From Beroe forskalii (taxonomy: Eukaryota > Ctenophora > Nuda > Beroida > Beroidae): a DNA stretch of 64,000 nt. Below, in pieces: positions 1-10,784 of the stretch. The notes below the pieces were generated by a model. It saw only the letters and a list, made by a program, of their open reading frames with translations, was not told where the DNA came from and ran no database searches. Within the stretch, counting starts at the first letter, position 1. The number at the start of each line of letters is the position of its first letter. The stretch covers positions 310,001-374,000 of the forward strand of contig WFMF01000018.1 of the NCBI GenBank assembly GCA_011033025.1, written 5' to 3'. Made by a program: the position numbers and the translations under genes.

Positions 1-595
1 AATTAAAGGGTACATTATGCAAGCTCGCATACTTTTACATGTCCAAATATGGAGATAAGCACGGTGTTTGTTTACATTTTATTTGCGGAGTGTGTAAAAA
101 GCTTGCGTATATAGACTTTTTAGCGTTACAAAAATGTGCATATCTCAAAGGTTTTTTGAGCAATCCCGATGAATCTTTCAGGATATTACGGGTAATATGT
201 GGACAATATGATCACGAAGTAGCTAACATTTTCGACTCTCAGAAGCTGAGATATAGCAAAAAATGTTGATAACTCGGAATTTTTTTGAGGTAGACATTTC
301 AAATTTTTGGTGCAAAATTAATTGTATGGTACATTCCTAGGACATCCCAAAATTTCATTTGGAAACTCCCAACACAACAAAAATGACAGCGTGCTAACTT
401 TGTAACGTTCTTTTTGGCCCACCCGGTATGATGATTAGAGGGTGGGTGCACCTTTTTATTGGGTTTTCTTGTGTCAGTAGGAGGGTGCTGCGTTAATGCG
501 TTAACGCATTATTATAACTTGCATATTGTGTAGTCGGACTCCACCTATCCTTTTGGAAATGTTTTGTTACTATATCATTTTTTATTCATTTATTA
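1..595. other. No gene seen; possible Tc1/mariner-type end near 428
   Basis: AT-rich sequence without a convincing coding region; the small frame at 39-269 has no recognisable domain. Around 405-428 the sequence reads towards GGCCCACCCGG followed by TA. Its reverse complement (CCGGGTGGGCCAAAAAG) resembles termini seen in some mariner-like elements. The other end is not visible, so this is only a hint. Confidence 0.3.
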
Positions 596-1037
596 TCTAT
601 ATTAATAATTTCAGAGTGTTCGTGCATCTGTCTGTCTGTGTAAAATGACTATTTAAGAAGTGCATTTGATATTTTTGATCGTTTTTTCGGGAAAATCTTC
701 TCTCAATTAAGGGGCTTATTACTATTTAAGGAAAATTTGAATTGGACCATCCGTTGATTAGTTATTTGCATAATAAATATCATGCGTTTACTAATGCTAA
801 TATATGCTATGGAAAGGCAATACTATATAGGTGATCTCAAATTACAAAGTACTAAAGTATGTTGTGCAGTGCATTTCTGCGAATATCTGTAATCCTCGGT
901 AAGCGGTAATGGTGATCCAATTACTTATCAAATTCCAAGATGAGTTCATGAAGCAAGTAGCTGTTGGCTGCTGGATACAAGATAAACCAAAGGTATCAGG
1001 TTGATTGTTTCCGCGAATCTTCGCGGGCAAACGCTAG
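596..1037 (+). mobile_element. Short non-autonomous Helitron
   Basis: The segment starts with TC (TCTATATTAATAA) directly after an A and ends in CTAG (1034-1037) directly before a T. This is the A/T insertion rule of Helitrons. A hairpin (CCGCGAA / TTCGCGG, 1011-1026) lies 7 bases before the terminal CTAG, which is the usual 3' signature. There are no terminal inverted repeats and no coding capacity for a Rep/helicase at 442 bp, so it would depend on an autonomous partner. The 5' boundary is less secure than the 3' one, because it rests on TC plus an AT-rich start. Confidence 0.72.
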
Positions 1038-1040
1038 TTT

Positions 1041-1064
1041 ATTATATAACGATCGTTATATAAT
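1041..1064. repeat. Perfect 24-bp palindrome
   Basis: Each strand reads ATTATATAACGA then its exact reverse complement, centred on CGATCG. It sits just 3' of the Helitron end. TTATATAACG recurs nearby at about 1084-1093. No function can be assigned. Confidence 0.8.
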
Positions 1065-1120
1065 TTTTGCTCCGATAATTTCCATTATATAACGGCTCCA
1101 AAAATTGATTTTAAGGGTTA

Positions 1121-1245
1121 CCTGAAATTAAGTAAGCAGAAAATTAAGCACTCCAGCCGCCAAAAATGCTTAATTTGATGTAACTTAGTAATGTGCTTTC
1201 TTAATTAAATGGTCCGACATTATATGCGTTCTTAATTTATTTCAG
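1121..1245. mobile_element. Short inverted-repeat element, copy 1 (MITE-like)
   Basis: Begins CCTGAAATTAAGTAAGCAGA and ends with the inverted counterpart (CTTAATTTATTTCAG). Inside are AAATTAAGCACT and AAAATGCTTAATTTGATG in the same order as in the copy at 1862-1983. Two related copies about 620 bp apart show this is a mobile family and not chance AT-rich symmetry. No clear target duplication is visible. Confidence 0.55.
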
Positions 1246-3050
1246 AATCAAATCAAAACGTGCACCGCGCATATTTAACCATGTCATGAGATAATCAGAC
1301 AAAGAAATGTGATGCAGTCAGCAGTAGTGATACACCAGTTATCCATTAAGGATAGTCAGCTTGCTTCATCACTTAATATCGTGATAGTCGAAATCTCAAA
1401 GAATTTCACTCTAGATCTCACTGTGAACAAATCTTTGAAGTTTTTTTGAGCAAAAGGAATTTTTGACATATTTTTCAAGTTCTCTTGCAGAAATCGTTGC
1501 CAATATTCCTACCAGTACCATGGATATTGCAGATACTAAAGTAAAATACGCTTATTAAGTAAGCTCAAGCCCTTATACGCACGAGTAATCTCCAAGTCTT
1601 ATAGTTTCTTTAAAACAGAAGAAGGAAGGAAGATAATAATCAATGGGTGGAAGGGAGCTGGTATTCTCAGAGCGATTCAGGAGTGTAGGAATCCATCAGT
1701 AGACTAGCTACTAGAACCGTTCTCAAACATTCAAATTTGTGGTTAAGAACTTAAGAAGCCCAATGGATCATTAATATGTACTTAATAACAAAATTTTGTT
1801 ACTTATTAAATGAAAATGGTCTTATTCTTACAGCCTAAATTTAACTCGAATCAATTCAATGCAGGAAATTAAGAAAGCATTAAATTAAGTAGCATAAAAT
1901 TAAGCACTGGGGTCACAAAAAATGCTTAATTTGATGCTGCGTAATATTGTGCCTTCTTAATTTTCGGAGTTCTTAATTTCCTGTACTAAGGTATATGGCA
2001 TACCTGGTGTTCCAGGAAATATAAAGGTCTGAAGAGTGATCAGATCATACCAATATCATTTACAAATTGAATCATTGGTATGGTGAACGTTTGAGCACTC
2101 CTGAACTTAATCAAATGGTGGAATCATCATTTCACTTCCTCAATCACAAAATGTTACGATGTTGCTCTACATTACATTTGGCTTGTGTCGTTTGACTTGG
2201 TTTCTGGAAACATTGTTTTGCTTTCGCACCTGTCACAAACCTTTCATGTACTAGTACTGGTCGACTTTTTTGATTGATATAGCTTTATTACTACGTGATG
2301 TTGAGTTACCTGAAGGTTGTCGATTTTGGTTAAATGGTACAAATTCATTTTTGTTAAATGGCCTGTGCCATTTCACCAAAAAATAGGTATGCCATTTAAC
2401 AAAATTTGCTTATTTCAATAGTAGGGATATTTTTTGAATAACACAATTTTCTGTTTTTCAAGTTACAATGGCCAAGTAACCTGTAAAACAAGCTAGAAAA
2501 CTTTAACTGTTGAAAATTTGAAAAGTCAAACAGACTTGAATCGATCCTGGAATTCCAAGATGAACGCCTGTTGTACTATAGCCCAATTATGCCATAGATC
2601 AACCCCTGTATAACGTATATTTACATATTATCATCACATCCCACGATTATTTTGCAATTATGAGAATATAGTGGTGGATAGAGTACTTTTTCCTCATTAA
2701 GAAGTATAATTATATGTTTTTGGGTAGTATTTGGTATAGGTACCTGAATTTTGGTCAAATGGCATATGCCGATTCCCCAAAATCTGAACGTACCATTTCA
2801 CCAAAACAAAATGAGATTGTATTTTTTACAGGTTAAATGGTATACATGCTTTTATGCCTTACCAAGCAACAAATTGTGTTCACACTAGCTTTAGCTTGTT
2901 TAATTAAAATGTCGCAAACAATCCTAAATTAAAGAAAATATGATTCAAATGGACATAATCTGATCGTGAAATATCTCTAAAGTTAGGTATGCCATATCCC
3001 CTGTACCTAATTCCCCTAATATTTTTCATAAGATTTTAAAATTTTCGAAA
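1246..3050. other. Intergenic AT-rich stretch (apart from the MITE at 1862-1983)
   Basis: No coding region is supported. At 2320-2410 and 2740-2840 there are recurrent TTAAATGG / CCATTTAAC words in both orientations (for example 2345-2400), suggesting a decayed repeat, but I could not define its ends. Confidence 0.4.
1862..1983. mobile_element. Short inverted-repeat element, copy 2 (MITE-like)
   Basis: Terminal inverted repeats CAGGAAATTAAGAA and TTCTTAATTTCCTG bound a 122-bp segment with internal TTAAG/CTTAA symmetry. It shares the internal order of the copy at 1121-1245. It is non-coding. Confidence 0.6.
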
Positions 3051-3153
3051 TTTTGGGGTGTGATAATTTTTCCAAAGGTGTGATAACTGTACAGTTATCA
3101 CACCTCTCCAAGGAACTTAACGCACCCTTCCAAAAATTATCACACCCCAAAAA
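3051..3153. repeat. Foldback with nested perfect palindrome
   Basis: Outer arms TTTTGGGGTGTGATAATTTT and its complement at 3134-3153 enclose an inner perfect 28-bp palindrome at 3077-3104, which starts GGTGTGATAAC. A similar GTGTGATAAT word appears in the foldback at 4235-4402, so the two may be related families. Confidence 0.7.
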
Positions 3154-3224
3154 TTAAAACTTTCTAGAATTTTGTGATTCGTATTTAATTACTGTGTAAA
3201 ATCATCTATCTGACTCTGAAGACA

Positions 3225-3790
3225 ATGCTCCCACTCCCTTGCGATACATCAGTGTATACATAGTACGTTATCTTGTCTCCGATTCGTGTAGGTACAAACT
3301 CTTTTTTCGTTATATGAGCCGCGCACTCACGTGCCAGACCACTTGTTCTCCCTCCATTACGATACACCAGTGTATACCTACATTCTTTGCTATCTTATTT
3401 TGGTTTCATGAGTATTATAAGATTATATATTGTATACTTTCTGGTCATTATATGAGCCGCGCACTGATCACGTGCCAGTAAGACCATTTACTCTCACTCC
3501 ATTTCGATACACGTCCAGTGTACAGTGTGCACACTGCACCTGCTTTGTTATCTTGTTTTGGTTAGATGGGTATTATATGTATACTTTCTGGTCGTTATAT
3601 GAGCCGCGCACTCACGTGCCACTTGCCAGTAAGATCACTTGCTCTCACTCTATTTCGATACACCAGTGTATACTGTATACGTTACAATGTTGTGTTATCT
3701 TGTTTTATGTTATCCTGTTTTAGTTTCATGTTTTAGTTTCTGAGTTTATACCCAGTGTTCGTTGTATGAGCCGTGAGCCTACTTACTATA
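3225..3790. repeat. Degenerate tandem repeat, about 120-150 bp unit, four copies
   Basis: The words GATACACCAGTGTATAC (around 3241, 3359, 3507 and 3656) and TATATGAGCCGCGCACTCAC (around 3313, 3449 and 3596, plus a weaker one near 3767) recur in the same order. Unit length varies by insertions. CACGTG-type and CCAGTGTA words are conserved between units. The open frames here arise from the repeat. Confidence 0.65.
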
Positions 3791-4234
3791 GTCTACACTC
3801 TACAGCTGTTTGCTACTATTCTACAATTTGCCAATAAATGTACAATGTACATAAGTACCTACATACCTACGTTACAGCGTAACACACTTACACGAAAATG
3901 ATATTTCAATTTTGTTTTGACGTTGCCACATATTTCAATCGACAATCACTTTTATAGTACCTAGGAATCAAAAGATACCTTCGAGCAAAGTTCATGAGTT
4001 CATGGAGATTACGGACTTACGTTTTTATTCATACCTTCTTAGGCAAATTTAAACATACATAGCTTCTCTTTGCCATCTAAACTTACTATCTTAAATTTCT
4101 GGGCAATTTTGAAATTTTTTAGATTCAATTTCAGGCTCTCTACTCTCTAGTTTAAAGGATTTTTGTCCTAAATTTGCTTTTTCATTGGAAAACCAGTGTA
4201 CATCTCCGCCCGTTTCTCACGTTATATAATAGAT
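3791..4234. other. No feature seen
   Basis: AT-rich single-copy-looking sequence. I see no coding region, structured repeat or regulatory site that I can support. Confidence 0.4.
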
Positions 4235-4402
4235 TAATCAAACACCCTAAGGATACGTTTATGTCAATTATCACACTCGCCTTCGGCTCGAGTGATAATT
4301 GGAATTATTGCACTCGCCTTCGGCTCGAGCAATAATTCGAATTATCACACTCGCTTCGCTCGTGTGATAATTCACATAAACGCATCCTAGGGTGTTTGAT
4401 TA
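4235..4402. mobile_element. Foldback MITE made of three hairpins
   Basis: Terminal arms TAATCAAACACCCTAAGGAT and its near-complement at 4383-4402 enclose three successive hairpins: 4272-4306, 4307-4341 and about 4342-4376. Each has an AATTAT(C/T) stem and a CACTCGCCTTCGGCTCG-type core. It is non-coding, and no unambiguous target duplication was found. Confidence 0.65.
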
Positions 4403-4554
4403 TCCTATATTATTAACGAAAAGTGAATTGACGTGTCATGAAAACACCCTTGTGAAGCCTTAAAATGAGATCACTCAGTCATTTTACATGAATTCATGAG
4501 CGTGACGAAATTGTCGCGAATTTTGCAAGGAAAAGCCTTCTGAAATTTCCCCGG

Positions 4555-4672
4555 GGCGGTGGCAATGGGGAAAAATGGGGAAATGGGGAATTTTTCAGTT
4601 GGAAAAAGCTAAATTCCCCATGAAAAAAGTCCCCATTTTTCCCCATTTTACCCCATTTTTCCCCATTTAGTT
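4555..4672. repeat. GGGGAAAAAT inverted array
   Basis: Copies of AATGGGGAAA on the left (about 4563-4592) face copies of CCCCATTTTTCCCC on the right (about 4614-4670). This gives a foldable structure around AGTTGGAAAAAGCTAAA. The minus-strand frame across it is low complexity. Confidence 0.6.
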
Positions 4673-4986
4673 TTATCAAATTTACTGATGATTCTGTCGT
4701 GTCAAAACATTCCAGATTATTGTTATGATGTGAAGCAAATTATGTGTAACATTATCACTACACTATTCATATTTCTGCTTTGACAGATCACCGAAACATG
4801 GTTTGTTTGTTTAATGAGATTTCACTTACCATGTTTCAATCACATAATTACATCAATTGTGCAATGTACTTGTATAAACACTACCCCTTTCCCCTATACA
4901 CGAGATCTATATTTTGCATGTCTGGTTGGTGCCTTGCGGTTCTTATCAATTCGCTTTTCAAGTTCTCAATTTCTAAGAAAAACCTA

Positions 4987-5798
4987 CACTCAGTTTTTTT
5001 TATAAGAAACTTATTGAAATCCTAGGCTACAAGTTTCTTATTTTTTCACGATTTTGAGCCTAAAAGTTTCTTAATCGGTTTCTTAATTCTACATACCGAC
5101 ATACCGTACAGCAAAATGTCTAAGAAATTTCCAAGAACCTACTGTGTAGACTGTAGTTGAGGATTAGAATCGAACCTTCTGATATTTTCAGTTAAATTAT
5201 ACACTTTTAAGCATTTGTGCAGCTGTATACAATAATGTTCAGGGATCTTCATCAAATGTTCTTCCAAAAAAGTTTGAAATTTTGAAATCATATCTAAATC
5301 CTATAATGCTTAATGCTTGGAACTATTGGAAATAGATATGGAACTGTAATACTAATAGTGTCCTGTCGCAACAACAATTTCTAAATTTCTGTTTTGTGCT
5401 TTAGTACCTATCTGGCATGTTACTTTAAACCGACAAATCATGAGAGATTCATTTTCTAAATTTCTATGCTGTATGGTCAATTATCACATAGTATCCAGTG
5501 TAATACTGTAATAGGAGTCCAATAGAAGTACTAGATTAGTTTCGGAATGTTCACAATCAAAAAGTGGGGGTCTGGGGGCGCAGCCCCATAAAATAGACGT
5601 ATCATGTTAAAAGAATTTCAGTTGCAATAGGATTTTATAGACAAATTTCAAAATTCTAGGCTAGAAGTTTCTTAATTTCTTAATTGTAAATCAGTGAAGT
5701 TTCTTAATTTTTGCGAAATTCTAGGCTAAGTTTCTTAAATTTTCGGAAATCCTAGGCTAAGTTTCTTATAGACAGTTTCTTATAAAAAAAACTGAGTG
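4987..5798. mobile_element. Non-autonomous TA-flanked DNA transposon (Tc1/mariner-like)
   Basis: Terminal inverted repeats of about 24 bp begin CACTCAGTTTTTTTTATAAG on both strands. TA dinucleotides directly flank them (4985-4986 and 5799-5800), as expected for Tc1/mariner integration. Subterminal copies of GTTTCTTA and CCTAGGCT repeat in both arms (5030-5090 and 5655-5780). The 812-bp interior has no transposase frame, so mobilisation would be in trans. The superfamily rests on the TA duplication and the CACTCA-type terminus only. Confidence 0.75.
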
Positions 5799-5885
5799 TA
5801 CCGTGTTTTGTTATTCCTATTTTGTCCAAGTTACTTCTTACTCGATGCACAACAAAACTATTTCCTCCTGTTTACCTGCCTAGTG

Positions 5886-6991
5886 CCCATATCCAAAAAA
5901 TAAAAAAATTTCCTCCGAACCAGAAATTATTGCCCATTTCGCAGCCTCTTGCTTCACTTACAAAACTTTTGCCTATTTCGCTGTCTACTTGCTTCGCTTT
6001 TGAAATTGATACCATTTTGCCAGCGAAGCAAACAGGCCTCAAAATTATTTTTAAGCAAAAGCAATTATTTTGATAAACGTGCAAAATCACGAACAGTCAG
6101 TCAATTGCATGTAGACTGTTTGATTCCGAATCCCTACTGAGTACTGACACTGTCCTTCGACGCAGGCAAAATTTTGAAAAGTTTTACATCTGAGACTCAC
6201 GTCTCACACTGCGTAGTGGGCCAATTTAATAACATAATTTGATGACAACAGCCCGCCGCAAGCGAAAATTTGGAACGTTTTACCTCTGAGATTGTCTAGG
6301 ATCAATTCAGCAACATATTTTGATCATAACAGCCCGCCGCAGGCGAAAATTTGGGACCTGTTTTACCTCTGAGACTGTCTAGGATCAATTTAGCAACATA
6401 ATTTGATCATAACAGCCCGCCGCAGGCGAAAATTTCCAAGGTTTTATTCCATATTATGAATCTAAGATAAATTTGGTAATGTAAGTATAATTGGATTAAA
6501 AGTACAATATCCCGCCACATGCAAAAAGTTTTAAAGTCTTACATCTGAAACTATTTCTGAAACTATTCCTGACCAATTTAGTGACATCACAACAGCCTCT
6601 CTTTTTATTAAAGGTTTTTTGCATCTGAATCAATTTAATTTGTTCTCCCTGGGAAGTTGCTCACACGGAGGGATGATGCCTCTGAAAATGCTGATTCAGA
6701 TTGTGTACATTTTTGCACATTCAACACTTCAAATATCTTTCTTATAGTTATATTTTTTCATCCTAATTCTTATCAATGATTCTGAAAACTGTTAGTTAGT
6801 ACTGCAGGAATGATTTGAAATTTCATTTATTAAATTCATTCGAATACAATTCGGGTAAAACACAGTACAGAAAATCATATTTCCTGTACTAGCTTTCCGC
6901 TGAGAATTTCCTCCGTTTTCCCCAAAAATTTCCTCCGTCTCAAAATTTCCTCCGAACCAGGTTTACCGGTTCGCGGCTTTTTGGATATGGG
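5886..6991. mobile_element. Non-autonomous DNA transposon with 8-bp target duplication
   Basis: Terminal inverted repeat CCCATATCCAAAAA at 5886 is mirrored at 6978-6991. The 8-bp word GCCTAGTG flanks both sides exactly (5878-5885 and 6992-6999). Subterminal TTTCCTCCGAACC occurs near both ends in opposite orientation. An 8-bp duplication fits hAT-type elements, though other superfamilies also make 8 bp. No transposase is encoded. The interior carries an 83-bp tandem repeat at about 6160-6540. Confidence 0.8.
6160..6540. repeat. About 83-bp tandem repeat, five degenerate units
   Basis: CAGCCCGCCGCAGGCGAAAA recurs near 6250, 6331 and 6414, with weaker versions near 6163 and 6510. The intervening sequence TTTTACCTCTGAGACTGTCT is shared. 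The spacing is 81-97 bp. It lies entirely inside the element at 5886-6991, so it expanded within the transposon. Confidence 0.75.
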
Positions 6992-6999
6992 GCCTAGTG

Positions 7000-8138
7000 T
7001 TTGATACCAATCATATTCTGAAACCTCTCTTTTCCCATTTTGACTATAAATTCAGATAATAACTGAGATTCACAAAAGGATCACATAGGTACTTGAAAAG
7101 TGATCCCAAATGGTAAATCAGTTGGCTAGGTTACTCTAAGAACTTATTGTGGATTGTTGATTTGACAGTTCCTGTCTTTTTTCTCAAGTCCATAAAGGCA
7201 TAAAGCCACAACTTACATTCACTTTGAGTTCGCGCAATGTGCGCTGCGCGCACATAGCGCGTTTCAGCATTGAATTTGACTGCCCTTTGTTCGCATATGA
7301 TACTGATTGAATGACAATATCTTGACGCAACGCGATCACAAATATATCTAGAACTTGCCCCACCTATGTCAGTTGCAAAAAGGCAGTGCTGACTCTACTG
7401 CAGATAATAATATGGTGGTCCACTACTAGAAGAAAATGTCCTAAAAATGCCAAAATGCAGTTTGAGAAACCCCTCTGAGCTCCCTCATTTATATGTGCAG
7501 GTTTTGCAAGCTCGCCCCACCCCGTCTTAGCTTCTAACCGGGGGTGGGGGCGAACCTTTGATCTTTTAGCGAGCAGTGAGGTGAAATCTTTGCACAACTC
7601 TCACGATATCGACGTGATACGGTGATCGGATAGTCATTATCAGGGGTCAAAATGGGAAACTGAGGACGCCATGCAAAGGAGTTGGTCTTTCACTGCAACC
7701 CTCCCCTAATTTGAATAAAGAGCAACTGATGTCATTATCAGGGGTTGAAATGGGGCGCTGAGTACTGCATATAGTTCGTGTTATAGTTACGTTCGACGCG
7801 TTCATTGACAAAAGTGTGAGTAATTAATAGCTTAATTGTGAAATAGGTATATGTGATGGAACTGATCTTTGGAGAGTACCTAGTGATGCAAAACATGGCG
7901 TACCTTGTTATATGATGTATGGTTTGGGGTAATATATATTTCTAGATGGAATATTACATCTTGTAAAACAATTTTAAAACGAAATGTTGTTATGAAAATC
8001 GGTAAATCCCTTTACTCTACATCCCTTTACGGTTGCAAACATCTTGTTTTCTGCGATTTATCGGACTCGAAAGGTCTAAAATTGCAGTTTATGCCAATTT
8101 GTCAATGCTTAAAATTTCGTCAATAACCTTAAAACTTT
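7000..8138. other. No gene seen
   Basis: A GC-rich hairpin lies at about 7226-7262 (GTGCGCTGCGCGCAC core). A weak direct repeat of GTCATTATCAGGGGT occurs at about 7633 and 7732. The small frame at 7364-7597 has no recognisable domain. Confidence 0.35.
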
Positions 8139-8330
8139 TTGTGGGAGTGTCATGATTTTGTGCAATTTGTTCAATGTAACTGCTGCCCTGAATTATTCTG
8201 CAAAAGTTGCACTCGCTACTTTGCAGCAGTTTGTAACTGGAAGGGACAAATTGTTGAAAGTGTTGAAAACGGAGGATCTGGTTATATTTCAGACCCTAAA
8301 ACTCCCTCGGCCATCCCTCAGTTATCTAGA
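8139..8330 (+). other. Possible cysteine-rich exon
   Basis: The open frame reads a cysteine cluster CNCCPELFCKSC (C-x-C-C-x4-C-x2-C) soon after an earlier Cys-His pair, like half of a small zinc-binding module. It lies about 110 bp upstream of a better supported exon on the same strand (8441-8663), so it may belong to the same gene. I cannot fix its splice sites and do not recognise the family. The spacing is not a clean RING or TRAF pattern. Confidence 0.25.
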
Positions 8331-8440
8331 TTAATTCTACTCAGTTTGCACCCTTTCACAGCTCTGCTGAGTATGATGCCCCAGTTTACCCGGGCTAAGT
8401 CCCTTATCCCCCTGCAAGTTTTAACCTCTTATTCCCCCAG

Positions 8441-8663
8441 TTTGTCACCCTGAAGACTGTCTGAAACCCCTCTCCACTGAGCCTGAAGTTGAGCTGCTGT
8501 TGGACAGCAAGGAAAGATACGAGGTTATCCTAAACAAAGTAATCTGTCTTGTGGAGATGGCTAGACGCAGTCAGAAACGGAATCTGGCTCAGAAGCATGG
8601 ACTGAGTGTGGCAAAGAGAAGGAATCCGGTGGCAAGGGGGAAGAACCAGATCATGAGAAATGG
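8441..8663 (+). CDS. Candidate internal exon, protein unknown
   Basis: A pyrimidine-rich tract ending CTTATTCCCCCAG at 8440 gives a good acceptor, and AATG followed by GTGAGT at 8664 gives a strong donor. The 223 bases between stay open in one frame and encode a hydrophilic, basic stretch. It has an acidic start (TEPEVELLLDSKER), a helix-like NKVICLVEMARRSQKR and a basic tail (AKRRNPVARGKN). The exon would begin after one codon is split and end with one base of the next codon. No domain is recognised; the basic tail suggests a nuclear or nucleic-acid-binding protein, but that is inference. It could be host or transposon derived. Confidence 0.42.
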
Positions 8664-9415
8664 TGAGTTTAATCCACCTATTTTTTTTAAGTTAGTTGGC
8701 AGACACTATTCAATGGTTCCAGCAGATGAAGTTATTCATTCCTATTACCGGGTTTAAAATCAACATAAAAAGCAACTGTTAGTGTTATAATTAAGCGATG
8801 ACAAACCGTCACGCTTTGCCCAAAATAAGCCAAAAGCGAAAGTTACACTAATTACGTAATAACGTAGATGTCGCTACTTCTGAAATTTCAGACCGATTAC
8901 GTACGTAATTTAAATTTATGAGTACTATCACGTAGGTATGTGGGGGCGGGGCCAAGTCCAATTTTGTCCAATTATGTCCAAGGTTAACCTGATTTTTAGG
9001 AATTGGACAAAAAATCATTGGACAAAATTGGACAAAATTAGACAAAATTGGACAAAATTCGGGAAACTAAATTTCACTCACTTGTGGTGTTATGAATTCT
9101 ACAAAGTCCACAAATGAATTTTACTATAGCTCTATATCACAATAAAGGGTGGTCTTGTCAGATTTGAGGGACAAAACGGAAACGGAAACGTGCGTATTTT
9201 GGCACACTGGAAGAACGCCAACTGGCAAAACTAGAATAATGGAAAGATGGAAATGGAAATGATTGCTGGATTATAGTGTGTCCCATTTAAGTTCGTAATT
9301 TTAGATACACTCTGCATCTACTGCAATGGAGATAAAACCCTAAATGGTTTTGTAGATTGGAGTAAATAGATAAACATTTAGGCATATCTTGGCCTAATTT
9401 GGTTTTCAAGGGGCC
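8664..9415. other. Non-coding, with ATTGGACAAA short repeats at 8955-9060
   Basis: At about 8955-9060 the word TTGGACAAAATTGGACAAAA repeats on the right and its complement (TTTTGTCCAATTATGTCCAA) lies on the left. This forms a small foldback around GGTTAACC. The rest shows no coding region that I can support. Confidence 0.45.
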
Positions 9416-9419
9416 CTAA

Positions 9420-10155
9420 ATGAAGTGGCAGTTGAGAGAAATGTCGAGTCTGAGATGAAGTGTCGTACCCCTGAGATGAAGTGTCGTACCCTGAGATAAA
9501 GTGTCGCAGTCTGAGATGAGGTGTCGTACCCTGAGATGAAGTGTCGCAGTCTGAGATGAAGTGTCGCAGCCTAAGATGAAGTGTCGTACCCAGAGATGAA
9601 GTGTCGTACCCTGAGATGAAATGTCGCAGTCTGAGATGAAGTTTCGTACCCTGAGATGAAGTGTCGTACCCTGAGATGAAGTGTCGCAGTCTGAGATGAA
9701 GTGTCGTACCCTGAGATGAAGTGTCGTAGCCTGAGATGAAGTGTCGTACCCTGAGATGAAGTGTCGTACCCTGAGATGAAGTGTCGTACCTTGAGATGAA
9801 ATGTCGCAGTCTGAGATGAAGTGTCGTACCCTGAGATGAAATGTCGCAGTCTGAGATGAAGTGTCAAGCCGTACCCTTCGAGATGAAAGTCGTACCCTTC
9901 GAGATGAAGTGTCGTAGTTTGAGATGAAATGTCGCACCCCTTTGAGATGAAAATGTCGCACCCTTTGAGATGAAGTGTCTTGAGATGAAGTGTCGTGGGG
10001 ATGAAAAGTCGTAGGTGCGTTGATTTTGAGATGAGATGTCTGTTTTAGACATTTCATCTCTCCATTGTTACTGTTAAAGTGCAATAGATGAAGTGTCCGA
10101 GATGAAGTGTCGCGAGATGAAGTGTCGTGAGATGAAGTGTCGTGAGATGAGAAGT
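9420..10155. repeat. 20-bp minisatellite (GATGAAGTGTCGTACCCTGA)
   Basis: About 35 head-to-tail units of 20 bp, alternating mainly TCGTACCC and TCGCAGTC variants. The array decays after 9870. Around 10030-10065 there is a short flip (AGATGTCTGTTTTAGACATT) where the motif appears inverted. A few forward units follow, ending at about 10155. A single related unit occurs at about 35085-35110. The minus-strand frame of 248 codons is open only because of the repeat and is not a gene. Confidence 0.9.
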
Positions 10156-10162
10156 CGCCCAC

Positions 10163-10507
10163 CCAAACGGGCAGTTTTGTTTCCGGCTATGTTCCAACAT
10201 TCACGAAATTGCGGCCCACTAATTCTAAAAGTTTAATTACACATTTATTGTCGTGCAAAATTTAAATGCTAATCACTGACCAAGAATTCGATTTAAAAAG
10301 TCAAACCTCGTAATTTCGTGAAGTTCTGAAGCATTCAGGAAATTGCTTGTGCATCACCATAAATGCAGCCCATTAATTGATTCGAGTATTTCCTGCTTGA
10401 AAAATTTAATTCGGGAACAATTCTCGTACAATGAGGTATGCGATTTAAATTTGAAATTGTATGGTTTCTTCAGCAAAATGTCAAATTTTCAGCTCCATCC
10501 ATAAAAT
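10163..10507. other. No feature seen
   Basis: Single-copy-looking AT-rich sequence between the 20-bp minisatellite and a duplicated segment. I see no gene or structured repeat. Confidence 0.4.
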
Positions 10508-10784
10508 TTTGAGAAGACCCTTTTAAAAATACCAATATTTTGTGCCAAAACACCGAAGGCCGATGAAAAGAATCTTTTACAGAAAATAAAATTTTACGTG
10601 GGTTTATGACGCCTAGGTGTCACGCAGTGAAACGAAGCAATGATCCCGTGAAAAGCTACGCTACGTCCTGTCCCCACGTCAATCAGCAGATTCATATTCA
10701 CTCATGCATTCTGTCACCCTGGTCATCAACGAAAAAATGACAAAAATTGGCAATGAATTGATTGGTTTGTATTTACAACTGTAA
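10508..10784. repeat. Duplicated segment, partner at 61857-62131
   Basis: About 275 bp almost identical to 61857-62131, running from AGACCCTTTTAAAAATACCA to TTTACAACTGTAA, with only scattered single-base differences. In the partner it joins directly to the sequence found here at 12439. Here the two parts are separated by the LINE insertion at 10785-12433. It is non-coding. Confidence 0.9.
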
